A stretch of 64,000 nt of DNA from Trema orientale (taxonomy: Eukaryota > Streptophyta > Magnoliopsida > Rosales > Cannabaceae). Where the stretch lies: contig JXTC01000248.1 in NCBI GenBank assembly GCA_002914845.1, positions 264,761-328,760 of the forward strand, read 5' to 3'. This document shows, in pieces, positions 38,384-51,005 of the stretch. The translations under genes and the position numbers were made by a program. Each line of letters opens with the position of its first letter. Position 1 is the stretch's first letter. Under the pieces are notes generated by a model, which saw only the letters and a list, made by a program, of their open reading frames with translations, was not told where the DNA came from and ran no database searches.

Positions 38384-38567
38384 GAGTAATGCTACGGGGC
38401 ACCAGTGGTGCCCAGCACCAAAGTGATATGTCTGTTTGTCACTGAATGATTTAATTAATAAATTGGGTCCTATATAAGTCCCACTTAAATTATAATTATG
38501 ATTAGCCAGTGACAGACTGACACATCATTGTGGTGCCCAGCACCACAGGTGTCCTATAGCATTATTC
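38384..38567. mobile_element. 184-bp MITE with about 60-bp terminal inverted repeats
   Basis: Left arm GAGTAATGCTACGGGGCACC pairs with right arm ending GTCCTATAGCATTATTC. The inverted similarity continues through GGTGCCCAGCACCA and GTCACTG on both sides, leaving a short AT-rich loop. GGTGCCCAGCACCA is itself nearly palindromic. No target duplication was identified, so the superfamily is open (Mutator-like or hAT-like). Confidence 0.8.
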
Positions 38568-40412
38568 ATCTGTTTCTTATATCTACCTCAATGCAAACTA
38601 ATCTTATATTAGAGTCTATTAGTCCTGCCATCAATTAGTGACAGACATATATATATATATGGATGACGTACCTATATTTAACTATCATTTATTAATATTT
38701 GCTTCAAAACCAGGGCTTTATTTATTCAATTATCATACCTGTTGTGCGTATTACAACAACGATATATAGTTAAAAGTCTACTAATCAACTAATTAGATCA
38801 TACTTGGCTTTTCGTTTTGCACCATGGCTTTTAACCAGCATGAAGTAGTAGTTATGAAATAGCATATTCTAAATAAAAGAGTGCCGCTGTTCATCACGAA
38901 CGGGATTTTAACGCGATACACGTGAAGTTTCCACATTGGGCCACGAGTCCAGTCCAACCGCCATGTGGCTTTCGGATTTTTTGTTATGTCTAATTTTTAA
39001 ACAAAATTTATTTCCTTTTAATTATTTTTTTCACTTGTCCCCATTGTTGCCAGGATTAGATTTTTAAAAGCTCATAGTGAATGTAATCGATTTGCAAATC
39101 GGTGAGATTCTGGAGAATCAAAACTTCCATGCTTTTTTTTTTTTTTTTTAAATATCAGTGTTATCTATGAGTAATGTAACTCCATCAGCCATACCTAACA
39201 AATTCTACTGTGATTATTTCGCCGGACAACAAGACCGCTGGTAGATTCGTGGGACTTTTGAGGGATAACAGGGACGGCTGTGAGTCGATTCAAGAGGGAG
39301 TGACCTTGAATACATGAGTTCAATGAAAACGATATGTTCGATTAAATATTTTAATTGAACTATTGTTTTGTATATATGAGTACCATTGACAAGAAAAGAA
39401 AATAATAATAATAATAATAATAAACATGGAAGAAGCTATAGAGCAACCAGGTTCTTCCAACTCAAAAGGATTTTTCAGAAAAATAGAAGAAAGAAAAAAA
39501 CTCAAAAGGATTTCAAAAATATCAATCTCCAAAAAAAAAAAAAAGAGGAAGAAATAAACCTCTAATCTATTCTTTGTTGCTGTTTAAATGTAAATCTGAC
39601 TGTAAATTTATATGTGAATCCGATTGTAAATCTTAATGAAAAGTTTGGCCGGGGTGTGGAAGTTGTAAAGCTAAAGGCTTTTGTCTTGTTCTTCTTTATT
39701 TATTTATTTTTATTTTCGAGAATTTACATTTTTTTTTTACTTTCTAGAAAAATAAGAAATGACAACGTGTGTGGGCCCCACCACAATAAGCAAGACACGT
39801 CATCTCGGGAAATATCCCGTTCGGGTTGAATAGCATTTTCCTAAATAAAATGTTGCTTTTTTGAAGAGAAATCACGTTGAGGAGGGGATAAATATTGGAC
39901 TGACGTATGACTGTATATGTGATCGATCGATCTGATGGTAGTATTTAATTAGCTATTTCAAAAGTAGCTTTTTAGCTTGTTAGGTCTATATATATCTATT
40001 ACAATTACAGGAAAACGTATGTGTATAGGAAAACGTGCAAAATTCTAGCCGCTGACAAAATTCCAGCTGCTTAGCTCATTTTTTAAATATTTTTTCTCTT
40101 ATCGGTTAAACTCCCGCCAGCGACCTTTTTCTCAGTTGGTGTAATTATTACCCCCTTTTTTTTTTTTTCCTAAATCTCAATGTAACCAAAAAGAGTAAAA
40201 ATTATATGAATATTTTTGGACTTTTACGGTCTAGCCCAAAAATTTTAGATTAGTACACATGTTGATATTTATTTACTTAATACCATTATGTTTCTGTATT
40301 AAGAATTTTAACCTTTTTTTCACTTTTTATTTTTTTTTTCAAAATGTTATCAAAGTTACAACAAAGTTCACCCACAAGTACGCGGCTTAGTCACGTACTA
40401 TTAATACTAGTA
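38568..40412. other. Intergenic, no gene seen
   Basis: Includes an AAT microsatellite (about 39402-39423), ACGTG cores near 38919 and 39770, and poly-T runs. The minus-strand frame at 39320-39532 is driven by the AAT repeat and is not a gene. Confidence 0.5.
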
Positions 40413-40417
40413 TATAT

Positions 40418-40584
40418 TGTTGCAATAGTCAACGATTTGCCAGATTAATTGTGTTGATTATGTTGCCTTAAATAGAAGATTGCAGAGATTGTATAGGCAG
40501 TTAATTTTGTAATCCTAATTCTATATATAGTGTACAGATCAGTCAAGTAATATACAGAAAAATCATTTCCTATTCTCAATTACA
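40418..40584 (+). repeat. 5' LTR of the copia element
   Basis: 167 bp, TG...CA ends; partner of 45767-45933. Confidence 0.95.
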
Positions 40585-43500
40585 TGGTATCAGAGCAAGG
40601 TTGGTAGTGTTTTTCCGGAAAAATTTCGAAAAAAAAAAAAAACATTTCTGTTCAAAAACAACAACAACAAAACAGAGCAATACCCTTCCTGCACAACCCT
40701 TCCTACACAACCTGATTCTGAAGCTCGCCCCTTCGATTTCAGCCTGCCTCCACCACCTGCGACAAGCTTGCAAAACTCCTATGAAAAAAAAAATCCCAAA
40801 TCACATACCAATCACATACCTGTTTCTCCATGCTTTGCACAGCCGAACTCCCCCAAATCATTTCTGGCACAATCACCTGATTAGAAGCCCGAGCTACCGA
40901 GCACCACTCCGCAACTCACCTGAACGCAAACCAGAGCATTCAGCTGAACATCTCTCCTTCACGACTAAACCAGTTGCTGCCTTCGTTCGCAGCATCCGCC
41001 CCGCAAAAAAGAAAAACATCTGTGCATCTCTCCGAGACCCAGCCACTGACCACTAGACCCTCGATAGCCATCCATTCACCACCGAGCAAGACCCAGACCC
41101 AGACCCATACCAATCCGCCAGCAACTCAGACCCTTGCTGTGCCTCCAGCACCACACCGCACATCACACTCAGTTCTTGCCGCTGCCTCACGCTCAGACCC
41201 AGCAGTAAATGTTAGTAAATGTATAGCATCAATCTCTTTCTTATTTTGATAAAAGCTACAATCTAAATGTTACTTTTTAGTGTTTGTTGGGTATCAAAAT
41301 AAGAAATAAGGTGTAAATCAGTGTTTGGGTTGGGCTCGTGTAGGATACTTTTGGGCCCCCTTAAAAAAACAAAAAAAAAACGAAAAAAAAGAAAAAAAAC
41401 AAAAAAAATGAGTGAACAAGGTGAATCAATTGCTACCAAATCTGTTCCTATTTTTGTTCAGTCTGGAGGTGTCTTCAATGCTGGCTTTCAACTTACTGAA
41501 ACAAATTATGATGTATAGTCTCAATTGATGGAGATGCATATTGCTGAACGAGAGAAACTCTCCTATATCATAGGCAAAACCAATCCGCCTGCTGTGTCAG
41601 ACAAGGGGTACGAAAAATGGTACGCAGAAAATCAAAAGGTGAAATGCTGGCTTCTGATGTCTATGTCTCCAGCCATCATGAAGCGCTATCTCCGTATACC
41701 CACTGCCCGTGAAATCTGTAGTACCCTTTCAAAAGCTTTTTATGATGGTAATGATGAAATGCATGTCTATTCTCTTCACCAAAAAGCCTTCTCCGCAAAA
41801 CAAGGTGACAAATCGCTCTACGTATATTATGGGGAGTTAACAGAGATATTTCAGGAACTAGATCATCGTGATAGAGTAGTCATAAAAGATCCTGACGATG
41901 TTTCAGCATACCGGCAGTCCATTGAGCGAACTCGGGTGCACATATTTCTTACCGGATTGGATAGAGTTTTTGATCAACTTCGGCAAGAAATTTTACGTCG
42001 TGAACCACTACTAAGTCTGGAAGAGTGTTATTCTTTGGTTCGTCGTGAAGCCATACGATCTACTACTTTAAATGAGGACATTGAAAAACCTGAAGCTTCA
42101 GCTATGATTTCCCAAAATCGACCTAGTCAGACATCACAAGATCGGCCAAAATCCATCACTATGAAAAATTCCAATAGTTCAGATAAACCGACTTACAAAT
42201 GCACTCATTGTAATCAAACAGGTCATTCAAAAAGTCGTTGCTTTGAAATTATTGGATATCCAGATTGGTGGGACCCAACGCGGCATCGGAATGCTAAGCG
42301 ACCATCTACTACAGCAATCGCTCAAACAAAAGAAGACAGTGCTACTCCTACGTCATCAGTATTGGTAAAAACACTACAAACAATGGAGAAGGTAAGGTCT
42401 TAAACATTTCTACACCTGTTTTGAATAATGCATAGATAATTGATTCTGGTGCTACTGATCATATGACATTTGATGTTAGACAAGTCTCAACCCTTAACCC
42501 ATCCTCCAAAAATTGTGTCTCCACGGCCAACGGTAATACCACCCTGGTTGTTGGGGAAGGGTCATCACATCTCTTTGATACTTTATATTTAGATTCTGTG
42601 TTAGTTGTTCCCTCTTTAGATTATAACCTTTTGTTAGTCTCACAAATTACTAATACATTATCTTGTGTTGTTGTATTTGGGCCTGACTCTTGTGTGTTTA
42701 AGGACATTCAGACTCGACAAACGATTGGTTATGGTATTAAGAAAAAGAATCTGTATTACTTGGACTTAGAATCACAAACTTCCAGCAGATTACAACCAGC
42801 CTTGACAGTGGAGAGTACTCATTCATCAAATAAGAAAATTGAGATCTGGCTCTAGCATCGCCACTTGGGACACGCCTCATTTGGTTATTTGAAAAAGTTG
42901 TTTCCTAGTTTATTTACAAATTTGGACATTTCTGTCTTAAAATGTGATGTGTGTGAACTTGCAAAAAGCCATCGCGCGTCATTTCCTTTGGTTTTCAATA
43001 AAAGTCCAGTTCCTTTTATGGTTATTTACTCCGATGTTTGGGGACCATCCAAAGTTCCCACATTGGGAGGGTCCCGTTGGTTTGTTACTTTTATAGATGA
43101 CTGTACTCGTATGACTTAGTTGTGTTTAATGAAATCCAAATCAGAAGTTACCTTGCTTTTTCAGAAATTTTATACCATCATTCGTACACAGTATAATGCC
43201 CGAATACAAGTGCTACGAAGCGATAATGGTGGGGAATACCATAGTTCTGAACTTCAAAATTTTTTGAACTCTTATGGCTCCATTCATCAAACCAGTTGTC
43301 TAGATATACCTCAACAGAATGGTGTGGCCGAACGCAAGAATCGACACTTACTGGAGGTTGTTCGTGCTTCCCTAATCGAAGCTCACATGCCCTTATGCTA
43401 CTGGGATGAAGCCCTTCTTTCTGCAGTATATCTCATCAACCGTGTTCCATCTCATACGATCAACTCCAAAACACCATTGCAGACACTTACAGAAGCTGTT

Positions 43501-45766
43501 ATTACTCCCACAACCCCAAACCTACCTCCTCATGTTTTGGGTTGTGTTGCCTACGTTCGTCTTCACAAACATCAACGGAGTAAGTTAATGCCTCGGGCCT
43601 TAAAATGTGTCTTTGTTGGATATGCTAGTCATCAAAAAGGATACAGATGTTATCATCCTCCTATTAAACGTATGTTTATTACTATGGATGTTGTGTTTCA
43701 TGAGGATACTATGTATTTCTCTCAGTCCGAATTTCAAGGGGAGTATCTTGAGGAAATTCAGACTCTTGTATACAACCTTGAGGGAGATATAGTAGAAGTA
43801 TCTGATCAAAATGTAGGCAATATGGATCCTAGTGGTCAAACCTTGGATGTGAGTGGTGATACCCTACACAGCAGTACAACAAGCATAGAAGTAAATGGGT
43901 TGGATTCTATTGATCAAAACTTGGATCCTAGTAGGAATGAGCACACAGAGAGACAAGAAACTTCTGAGACCGAGATCGAGCCTGAGTCTCTCCCAATCGA
44001 TACATCAAACCAATCGTTATCTGAGAATGTTTCTTATACAGTGCCTGAGTTGTCTAGGAGACAGTTACCACAACGTCTTATCAGAGGTATTCCAAAACTA
44101 ACATATGAACCTCAATTGTCTAGTAAAGTTAGGTATCCTATGAATAATTATATGTCTACACATCGCTTGTCAAAAATAAATCAGTCATTTGTCAATCAAT
44201 TATCTATTGTATCAATTCCTAACAATGTGCAGGAAGCCTTAACTGATCCAAGATGGAAAGCAGTGATGAATGAAAAGATGGCCTCTTTACAGAAGAACCA
44301 AACTTGGGAGCTTGTGGACCTTCCTACAGGAAAAAAAAGAGTTGGGTGTCGATGGATCTTTACTGTGAAATACAAAGCCGATGGAATGATTGAACGTTTT
44401 AAGGCGAGATTGGTAGCAAAAGGATACACTCAAACTTATGGAATTGATTACACTGAAACGTTTGTACCTGTAGCCAAAATCAACACAATCAGGGTCTTGT
44501 TATCCTTAGCTGCGAATTTTGATTGGCCTTTACAATAATTTGATGTGAAGAATGCGTTCCTACATGGCGAACTATCTGAAGAAGTCTATATGGATCTCCC
44601 ACCAGGCTGCATGGTAACCAAGAAATAAAACCAGAAGGTATGCAGACTGAAAAAGGTATTATATGGACTAAAGCAATCTCCTAGAGCTTGGTTTAGAAGA
44701 TTCACAAAATCTATGATAGCTTTCGGTTACCAACAGAGCAATTCAGATCACACCCTATTCTTAAAGAAACAGAATAGAAAAATTACTGCACTCATCGTTT
44801 ATGTAGATGACATGGTGGTAACAGGGAATGATCCAGACGAAAGGAAGGTTTTACAAGAATACTTGTCCAGAGAATTTGATATGAAAGATCTAGGTACCTT
44901 AAAGTACTTTCTTGGAATAGAAGTATCACGATCCAGTGAAGGTATTTTCTTGTCCCAAAGGAAATATGCCTTAGATCTGCTTGAAGAAATTGGTATGTCA
45001 GCATGTCAACCAGTAGATACACCGATTGAAGAAGGCCTGAAATTACATGTTGAAACAGATCAAGTCCCAGTTGACAAAGGGAAATACCAAAGGCTTGTTG
45101 GCAGATTAATGTACTTAGTACACACAAGACCAGATCTTGCATATGCATTAAGTATTGTCAGCCAATTTATACATAATCCAGGTGAACAACATATGAATGC
45201 GGTTGTACGTATTTTGAGATATCTGAAGTCAACTCTAGGAAAGGAAATTTTATTCTCTAAAAAAACAGAGGAACAAACCATAGAAGTATACACAGATGCA
45301 GACTGGGCTAGAGATAAAAATGATATGTGATCCACTTCAGGGTATTTTTCCTTTGTAGGTGGTAATCTTGTCACTTGGAGGAGCAAGAAGCAGAATATTG
45401 TTGCCCGCTCAAGTGGAGAAGCAGAACTTAGAGGAATGGCACTTGGGATTTGTGAAGGATTATGGCCTAAGTTTCTCTTACAGGATTTGGGACATTCATC
45501 AAATAAACCAATTCGATTATATTGTGATAATAAGTCCGCACGTGACATGGCTCATAATCCAGTTCATCATGATCGAACAAAGCATATTGAGGTTGACCGA
45601 TTTTTTATCAAAGAAAAATTAGAAGAGAAGATTTTAGAATTACCAGAGATTCGATCAGAAGATCAATTGGCTGACATTCTTACCAAAGCAGTTTCAAACC
45701 GAATATTCTCGAAATTCGTAGACAAGTTGGGCATAAGCAATATCTATGCACCAACTTGAGGGGGAG

Positions 45767-45929
45767 TGTTGCAATAGTCAACGATTTGCCAGATTAATTG
45801 TGTTGATTGTGCTGCCTTAAATAGAAGATCGCAGAGATTGTATAGGCAGTTAATTTTGTAATCCTAATTCTATATATAGTGTATAGATCAGTCAAGTAAT
45901 ATACAGAAAAATCATTTCCTATTCTTAAT

Positions 45930-45933
<4 letters not shown>
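45767..45933 (+). repeat. 3' LTR of the copia element
   Basis: 167 bp, about 97 percent identical to the 5' LTR. Confidence 0.95.
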
Positions 45934-45970
<37 letters not shown>

Positions 45971-46003
45971 TCACAATACTAGTATATATATATATATATA
46001 TCC
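45934..46003. repeat. TA microsatellite at the copia insertion site
   Basis: Two TA runs separated by CTTCACAATACTAG. The phrase AATACTAGTATATAT also stands just left of the copia element (about 40403-40417), so the element landed in a pre-existing repeated TA tract. Confidence 0.9.
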
Positions 46004-46737
46004 TTTTCCGGAAAGTAGCATTCTCGCTACTTTATTGTGATTCTTTGTATGTTCAAGAGTTTGACTGTTCTTTTGCTTTGCTCTCTTCTTGTTCAGTTTA
46101 GCTCTAGCTTTATTAATGTTGCTTTTGTATCTACGTACAAACAAAAAGCTTTTATATCTCTTATTCGTAATTATAAATTAATTCCATAAGTATATGAATT
46201 TGTAAGCCATTTTTAATAAATTGAGTTATATGGCTAATAGGTTATAGCTTGTTTATAAATCACACTGAGGTGTCAGGTATATATCAATAGATGAACACAT
46301 ATTTCTAACTGAAGTTGCATCCGGAATCTTAGCAAAAAAAAAAAAAAAAAATTTGGAGAAGAAATTGCATATAGTAATGGCTTAGAGAAATTAAAATTTC
46401 ATTCAAAATCACATATTATATAATGACAGTCGTATTTATTTAATCTTAATTAGTCATTTATTAGTGTGAATCTGGTATTAAAATCTACACTAATCAAATG
46501 TTATTAACTAAATATACATATCGCAACTCTCAGCTACAGTTCGAATTTCCTGACATGATTTTTTTCTCCGAATTTTACGTCAATATAAAGATATATGTGT
46601 GTGATCTCTCTTAAAGTTATATAAGAACATATACTTCTGACACATATTTGATAAATGAACTTAATTAATTAACTATTGCGAGATCATCTGATTTACAACA
46701 AAATCTACTGGCTCGGTGCCTCCTAACTAATTATCAA
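46004..46737. other. Intergenic, nothing recognised
   Basis: AT-rich with one poly-A run (about 46334-46350). No gene seen. Confidence 0.5.
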
Positions 46738-47479
46738 GGGCTCGTTTTGTTCGCCTGTTCGCCTATTTGAATGTGTGTATTTGAATGGAAATTGTAGAAT
46801 GTGTTATAATTGGAATGAGAGATATTTGAATGGAAAAAATAGCGGAATGTGTTGTAATTAGAATGGGAGCATTAGAATGGACCATTCAAAAACCCCGTTT
46901 GTTTCAACCATTCCATTCCATTAGAATGGAAAATCCATTTGAATATGTGTTTGTTTCAACAATTCAGTTTTTCTATTCAAATGATCTTTTAGAATGTGTG
47001 TTTGTTTCAACAATTCAGTTTTTCCATTCAAATGGTCCATCTAAAAAGTTAACTATTGGAATGGTTTTTTTTATCTTGAATGAGAATGGAGGGGAGGAGG
47101 TATTTTTGAATGGCCCATTCTAATACTCTCATTCTAATTACAACACATTCCACTATTTTTTCCACTCAAATGTCTCACATTCCAATTATAACACATTCCA
47201 CAATTTTCATTCAAATACACCCATTCAAATAGGCGAACCAAACGGGTCCCTCATGATCCCCTCTTCCATTCTCATTCAAGACACAAAAAAACCATTCCAA
47301 TAGTTAACTTTTTGGATGGACCATTTGAATGGAAAAATTAAATTGTTGAAACAAACACACATTCTAAAAGATTATTTGAATGGAAAAATTGAATTGTTGA
47401 AACAAACACACATTCAAATAGATTTTCTATTCCATTATTTCCATTCCAATGAAATGGAATGGTTGAAACAAACGAGGCC
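46738..47479. mobile_element. Interleaved Tourist/PIF-like MITE pair
   Basis: Outer ends are GGGCTCGTTTTGTT (left) and AACAAACGAGGCC (right), PIF/Tourist-like. Inside are two pairs of inverted segments arranged A-B-A'-B': A about 46738-46890, B about 46893-47098, A' about 47100-47250 (inverse of A, ending CCAAACGGGTCCC), and B' about 47251-47479 (inverse of B, ending GGTTGAAACAAACGAGGCC). The body repeats ATTTGAATGGAA- and GTTTGTTTCAAC-type phrases. The flanking triplets are CAA on the left and TAA on the right, a possibly decayed 3-bp target duplication. No coding capacity. Confidence 0.75.
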
Positions 47480-49130
47480 TAAAAAAGCTGTCGTAATTTG
47501 ATTCGAAGTAAAGAAACTTTAATATTAATTTATTACTAGAGGAAAGAAAGAATAACAAAAAAAATCACGAATATTACCATTTAGAACGTGGGCTGCTTAA
47601 TTCTTATTATTATGAGCATCCCTGTCATCCCTACATATAATTCACCAAAGAAACAATGAGTGCCAACTGCCAAAGTAAAAAAGAAAATATATTAATGTCT
47701 TGAGTTGGCATTATCTTTTGAGATGTATAATTAAGACCAGTTTCAGTACTCATGAGCTTTGCCTATTTCACATTGCTATACGACGTTGACTCAACTGTCA
47801 ACCCCCACTTTGACCCAGAGTGGAGTATATGTGTAGCTCTATATATTGGTTTGGCCTCGCAATTTAGAAAATAAAAGTAAAAATAAAAATAAAGGATGAG
47901 AGTCTAGGTATACCACTGAGTCAAAGGTGAATCCAATTTTGAATTGCGATCAACTCAACATGGTAGCAGCCCATATTCTTATTAGTTATTCTTATCATAT
48001 GACAGCTTATCAATACCTTTTTCCACTATAGGCGTGACCTCAACCTTAGAAACTTATATCATATCAGACACAATTAAGTTTAGTGGATGTTTCAAACACA
48101 ATTAAGTTTAGTGGATGTTCGTTTTTTAAGCATATTTTTCCACTATAGCAATGAGGAAACTAATTTGATTTGAGAATACTCACACTTGTGAATGCATGCG
48201 CACTAATTTGTACAAACTTTGATCCATCATATTAAGCCACCACTATAGTACAAAATCCAAGCATGTTTCTTCAAAAAAAAAATCATAATAATTATGAGCC
48301 ATAAACGAATTGAACCTCATCCACAAGGGATTTTTTTTTTTTTTGGGAGAATCCACGAGGGATTTAAACCAATTAGAGTATGCCATAAATGGATAGTAGG
48401 TAAAAAAAGAATAATAATTTAGTGCTTCGAAAAAAAAAAAAAAAAAAGAGGTATAATCGGTAAGTGTGGGGCGGTTGAACAAAGTGAGCTATAAGATAAA
48501 TTGGCAAAATGGAAGGACTTGTAATCTATTATGCTCGATCTATTTGGTGCATGCAGAACTTATGGTAAACAAATATTTATTCAGTTGAAGTAGGTAGAAA
48601 TACGCAAGTTCAGAACTAAGAGTATACACTTGTGCCTTTTCACGTATGAGCTAAAGGCACTACTACTTGTGACTTGGACACCGCAATTTGAGGCGTAACA
48701 GACAAAAACATCCACGTGGGTTTTTCTTTTCTTTCCTTTTCTGATTCTAAGTCATCGCAATATGTCATGTTTGTATCGTATACGATATATATGATACTTT
48801 TTTTTTAAAAATGCTTCTGTATATAGTTCAGCTTGGTTTATCACTTTCTAGCTAGATCAGAGAGAGGTCCAATCATGAAGAAGAACATCAGCTTTAGATA
48901 ACTATCCAATATGAATTAGAAGATCACCAGCCGCAAGAGTCCTAACCCCTTTCTTATTATACCAACGTGTACACGCATGAAACATCAGCCTCAACTAATA
49001 AGGTCTAAGGGTAGTACCATATTTGATTAACCCATTTTAGAAAAAGAAATAAAGAGCAAGAAATTAAAAGCAGAAAAGTAATTAAGGATAGAAATTTTGT
49101 GCACTGTTTTTGTCATCCTGAGCTAGCTAG
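47480..49130. other. Intergenic upstream of the EG45/PNP-like gene
   Basis: No gene recognised. A 28-bp-period tandem duplication (48068-48120, ACACAATTAAGTTTAGTGGA in each copy) is the only structured feature. Poly-A/poly-T runs occur near 48270-48450. Confidence 0.5.
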
Positions 49131-49138
49131 TATAAATA
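49131..49138 (+). promoter_or_regulatory. TATA box of the EG45/PNP-like gene
   Basis: TATAAATA lies 194 bp before the start codon, placing transcription start near 49165 with a leader of about 160 nt. Inferred from motif and position. Confidence 0.6.
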
Positions 49139-49324
49139 ACGTACGAGTTGAGAGATCTATCATCCAGAGAAAAGAAGAGCATATCCCAAGTTTCTTCACT
49201 TTCACATGTATAAAAATATAAAACACACACACACACATATATATATACGATTTAATTCTTATTTTTTCTTGCAAAAAAAGTTGTATACACACAACACAAC
49301 TACTCAAGTACGTTGAAAAGCAAA

Positions 49325-50000
49325 ATGAGGTCATTAATCTTAGCAGTAATGGTGCTTCTCTTCTGGATGTGCTATGATATTCTTGGAATATTAGGGGACG
49401 TGGGGTCTGCCGGATCTTATGATCCTCCTTACTTGCGTACGTAGAATATTAAGTGTACTTAATACACCTTTAAATTAATGCACTCTTTAGTAATATTCTC
49501 ACTATGTTGTTAAACAGTATTTTATGGAGAAATATTCTTAGCATTTAGCCTTCATTATTCGACATATCATAATTATAATTTTATTGTATTAGTTGTTATT
49601 AACCAAACATTATCCAGTCATGCCAAACGTACTATATACATATTTTTTACAAACTATAATAATGTTAAATTATAATTGATAATTTCCTCGTGGTCTTGGG
49701 TGTTAAATCAATGAAGCAACGAAATGCAACGGGGATGAACAAGATCAGTTCCCGGAGGACGGATATTTTGTGGCAGTAAGCGACGGACTATGGGACAACG
49801 GAGCTGCGTGTGGGCGGAGATACCAGATGCGGTGCATAAGTGGCCCCAGACGACCTTGCAAGGGCGGCTTCATTGTCGTTCAGGTCATTGACTTCTGCAA
49901 AAGTGATCCATGCGGCGCCACGCTCCGCCTTTCCAACAAAGCGTTTCAAGCCATATCAAGGTTTCCGAAGGCCAGAATCAATGTCGAATATCAACAGTAA
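49325..50000 (+). CDS. EG45-like / plant natriuretic peptide-like secreted protein
   Basis: Extracellular protein of the EG45/PNP family (expansin-like double-psi barrel without the wall-binding domain). Family members act in water and ion homeostasis and stress responses. Exons 49325-49436 and 49717-50000 give 131 aa; the intron is phase 1 and joins as YLPTKC. The N-terminus MRSLILAVMVLLFWMCYDIL is a signal peptide, probably cleaved just before DVGSAGSYDPPY. The mature domain shows DGLWDNGAACGRRY and RCISGP, the family core, then IDFCKSDPCGATLRLS and ends INVEYQQ. Six cysteines are visible in the mature part; the DFC...PC pair belongs to the longer-cysteine PNP subtype rather than the PNP-A type with DRA. 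Length is normal for the family. Two stop codons in tandem follow (TAATAA). Confidence 0.9.
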
Positions 50001-50045
50001 TAACTAATAACCTCTTCTTCTCAATTGTACTAATACTTACTCATC

Positions 50046-50101
50046 TTTGAACATTAAGTGCACGTAACTGAAATTTGAACATTAAGTGCACGTAACTGAA
50101 A
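50046..50101. repeat. Perfect 28-bp tandem duplication
   Basis: Two identical adjacent copies, each with TTTGAACATTAAGTGCACGT followed by AACTGAAA, just downstream of the PNP-like stop codon. Identity implies a very recent event or an assembly slip. Confidence 0.9.
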
Positions 50102-50184
50102 GTCAAATCTTATCACACTCATGTAGAAGAATAATCAAAAGGGTTATAAATATTCACTACGTATTTACACTACTTAGAATTATC

Positions 50185-50290
50185 TCTTGATCCACACCCA
50201 CCTCATTAGAGATAATAGGTTTTCACGCCTACTTTCAGTGTGACTTGAGCCTAGAACCGAGATCCCAGGTAGTAAATACCGTGAAATCAT
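50185..50290 (-). repeat. tRNA-derived SINE, second copy (remnant)
   Basis: Aligns with 24442-24617 through ATTAGAGATAATAGGTTTTC, ACGCCTACT, GTGTGACTTGAGCCTAGAAC and CGAGATCCCAGGTA. The A-box end is decayed. Confidence 0.65.
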
Positions 50291-51005
50291 ACTTATATAT
50301 ATATATATATCAACAAATATACTCACTACTCACCCATTTTGTTTGCAGGATTTGACGGGAACCCAACTCGATCAAGCTTTCCAATTTTACATGCAGATTT
50401 TATTTGTACAATTACTTCTTCGAAAGCTGACCAGAACCCAAGAGAAAGGGAAACAATTGACTAAGGGCAAACCTCTTCGTCCCAGTTTGCCTATGCTGGT
50501 GCTTTTAGGATATCTATATTGTTCCTCCATTAACAAAGCTTTAATGCAATTAGGTCTTCTGGGTTGTGTTCAATATTAGAATTTCTTCTATAAACTATTG
50601 AGTTTGGTAATATATAGCAGGTTACAGGGTTCAACAGCTAGATCATTTTCTTACACTACTTTTCATTTGACCTTCTCGTACTTTTCACCGAAAATGTAAT
50701 GCCAAGTATCGTGGTATAACAAAAAATGTTTCTTATCATTCTAATTGCCCCAGATATCATGTAATTCGACCATGTGTTCTTCTCTACATCACAGATTAAA
50801 ATGCTTTATTGCGAGATGATGTCCAAAGATGGCACTCCAATATTTGGATCAGCAGAATTCCTGCCATTCATCCTTATTGCCATGTCAAAAGAATAAAAGA
50901 ATAGAATTCTGTCAATATAAGATAATACCACGTATTGTATCTCCATTATTATGCGAAAGAAAACTAAACCCAGCGGAGCAGAATCAGTAACCTTTAACTT
51001 GGTGC

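Larger units (their letters stand above)
40418..45933 (+). mobile_element. Ty1/copia LTR retrotransposon, broken
   Basis: Has 167-bp LTRs at 40418-40584 and 45767-45933 (TGTTGCAATAG...AATTACA) and the 5-bp target duplication TATAT (40413-40417, 45934-45938). A tRNA-Met-type primer site begins right after the left LTR (40585-40596), and a purine tract (TTGAGGGGGAG) sits just before the right LTR. Domain order on the plus strand is gag with CCHC knuckle (about 41.4-42.4 kb), protease with DSGA (about 42.4 kb), integrase with HHCC and DDE regions (about 42.8-43.7 kb), reverse transcriptase with YVDDM (about 44.2-45.0 kb) and RNase H (about 45.2-45.75 kb). Integrase before RT defines Ty1/copia. 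The polyprotein is interrupted about six to eight times, so this is a fossil. Five differences between the LTRs (about 3 percent) suggest insertion about 1-2.5 million years ago. An 820-bp untranslated leader precedes gag. Confidence 0.95.
50001..51005. other. 3' regions of the PNP-like and AFG1 genes
   Basis: Convergent gene ends. It contains a perfect 28-bp tandem duplication (50046-50073, 50074-50101) and a SINE remnant (50185-50290). The open frame at 50343-50579 starts at a possible acceptor (TTTGTTTGCAG) but has no family character; it may be a 3' UTR exon or nothing. Confidence 0.45.

Noticed and set aside
40601-41249. Proline/threonine-rich open frames
   Set aside because: They lie in the untranslated leader of the copia element between the primer site and gag, and have no domain character.
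50343-50579. 78-aa open frame after a possible splice acceptor downstream of the PNP-like gene
   Set aside because: The PNP-like protein already ends at the family-typical C-terminus with tandem stops; this frame has no recognised domain.
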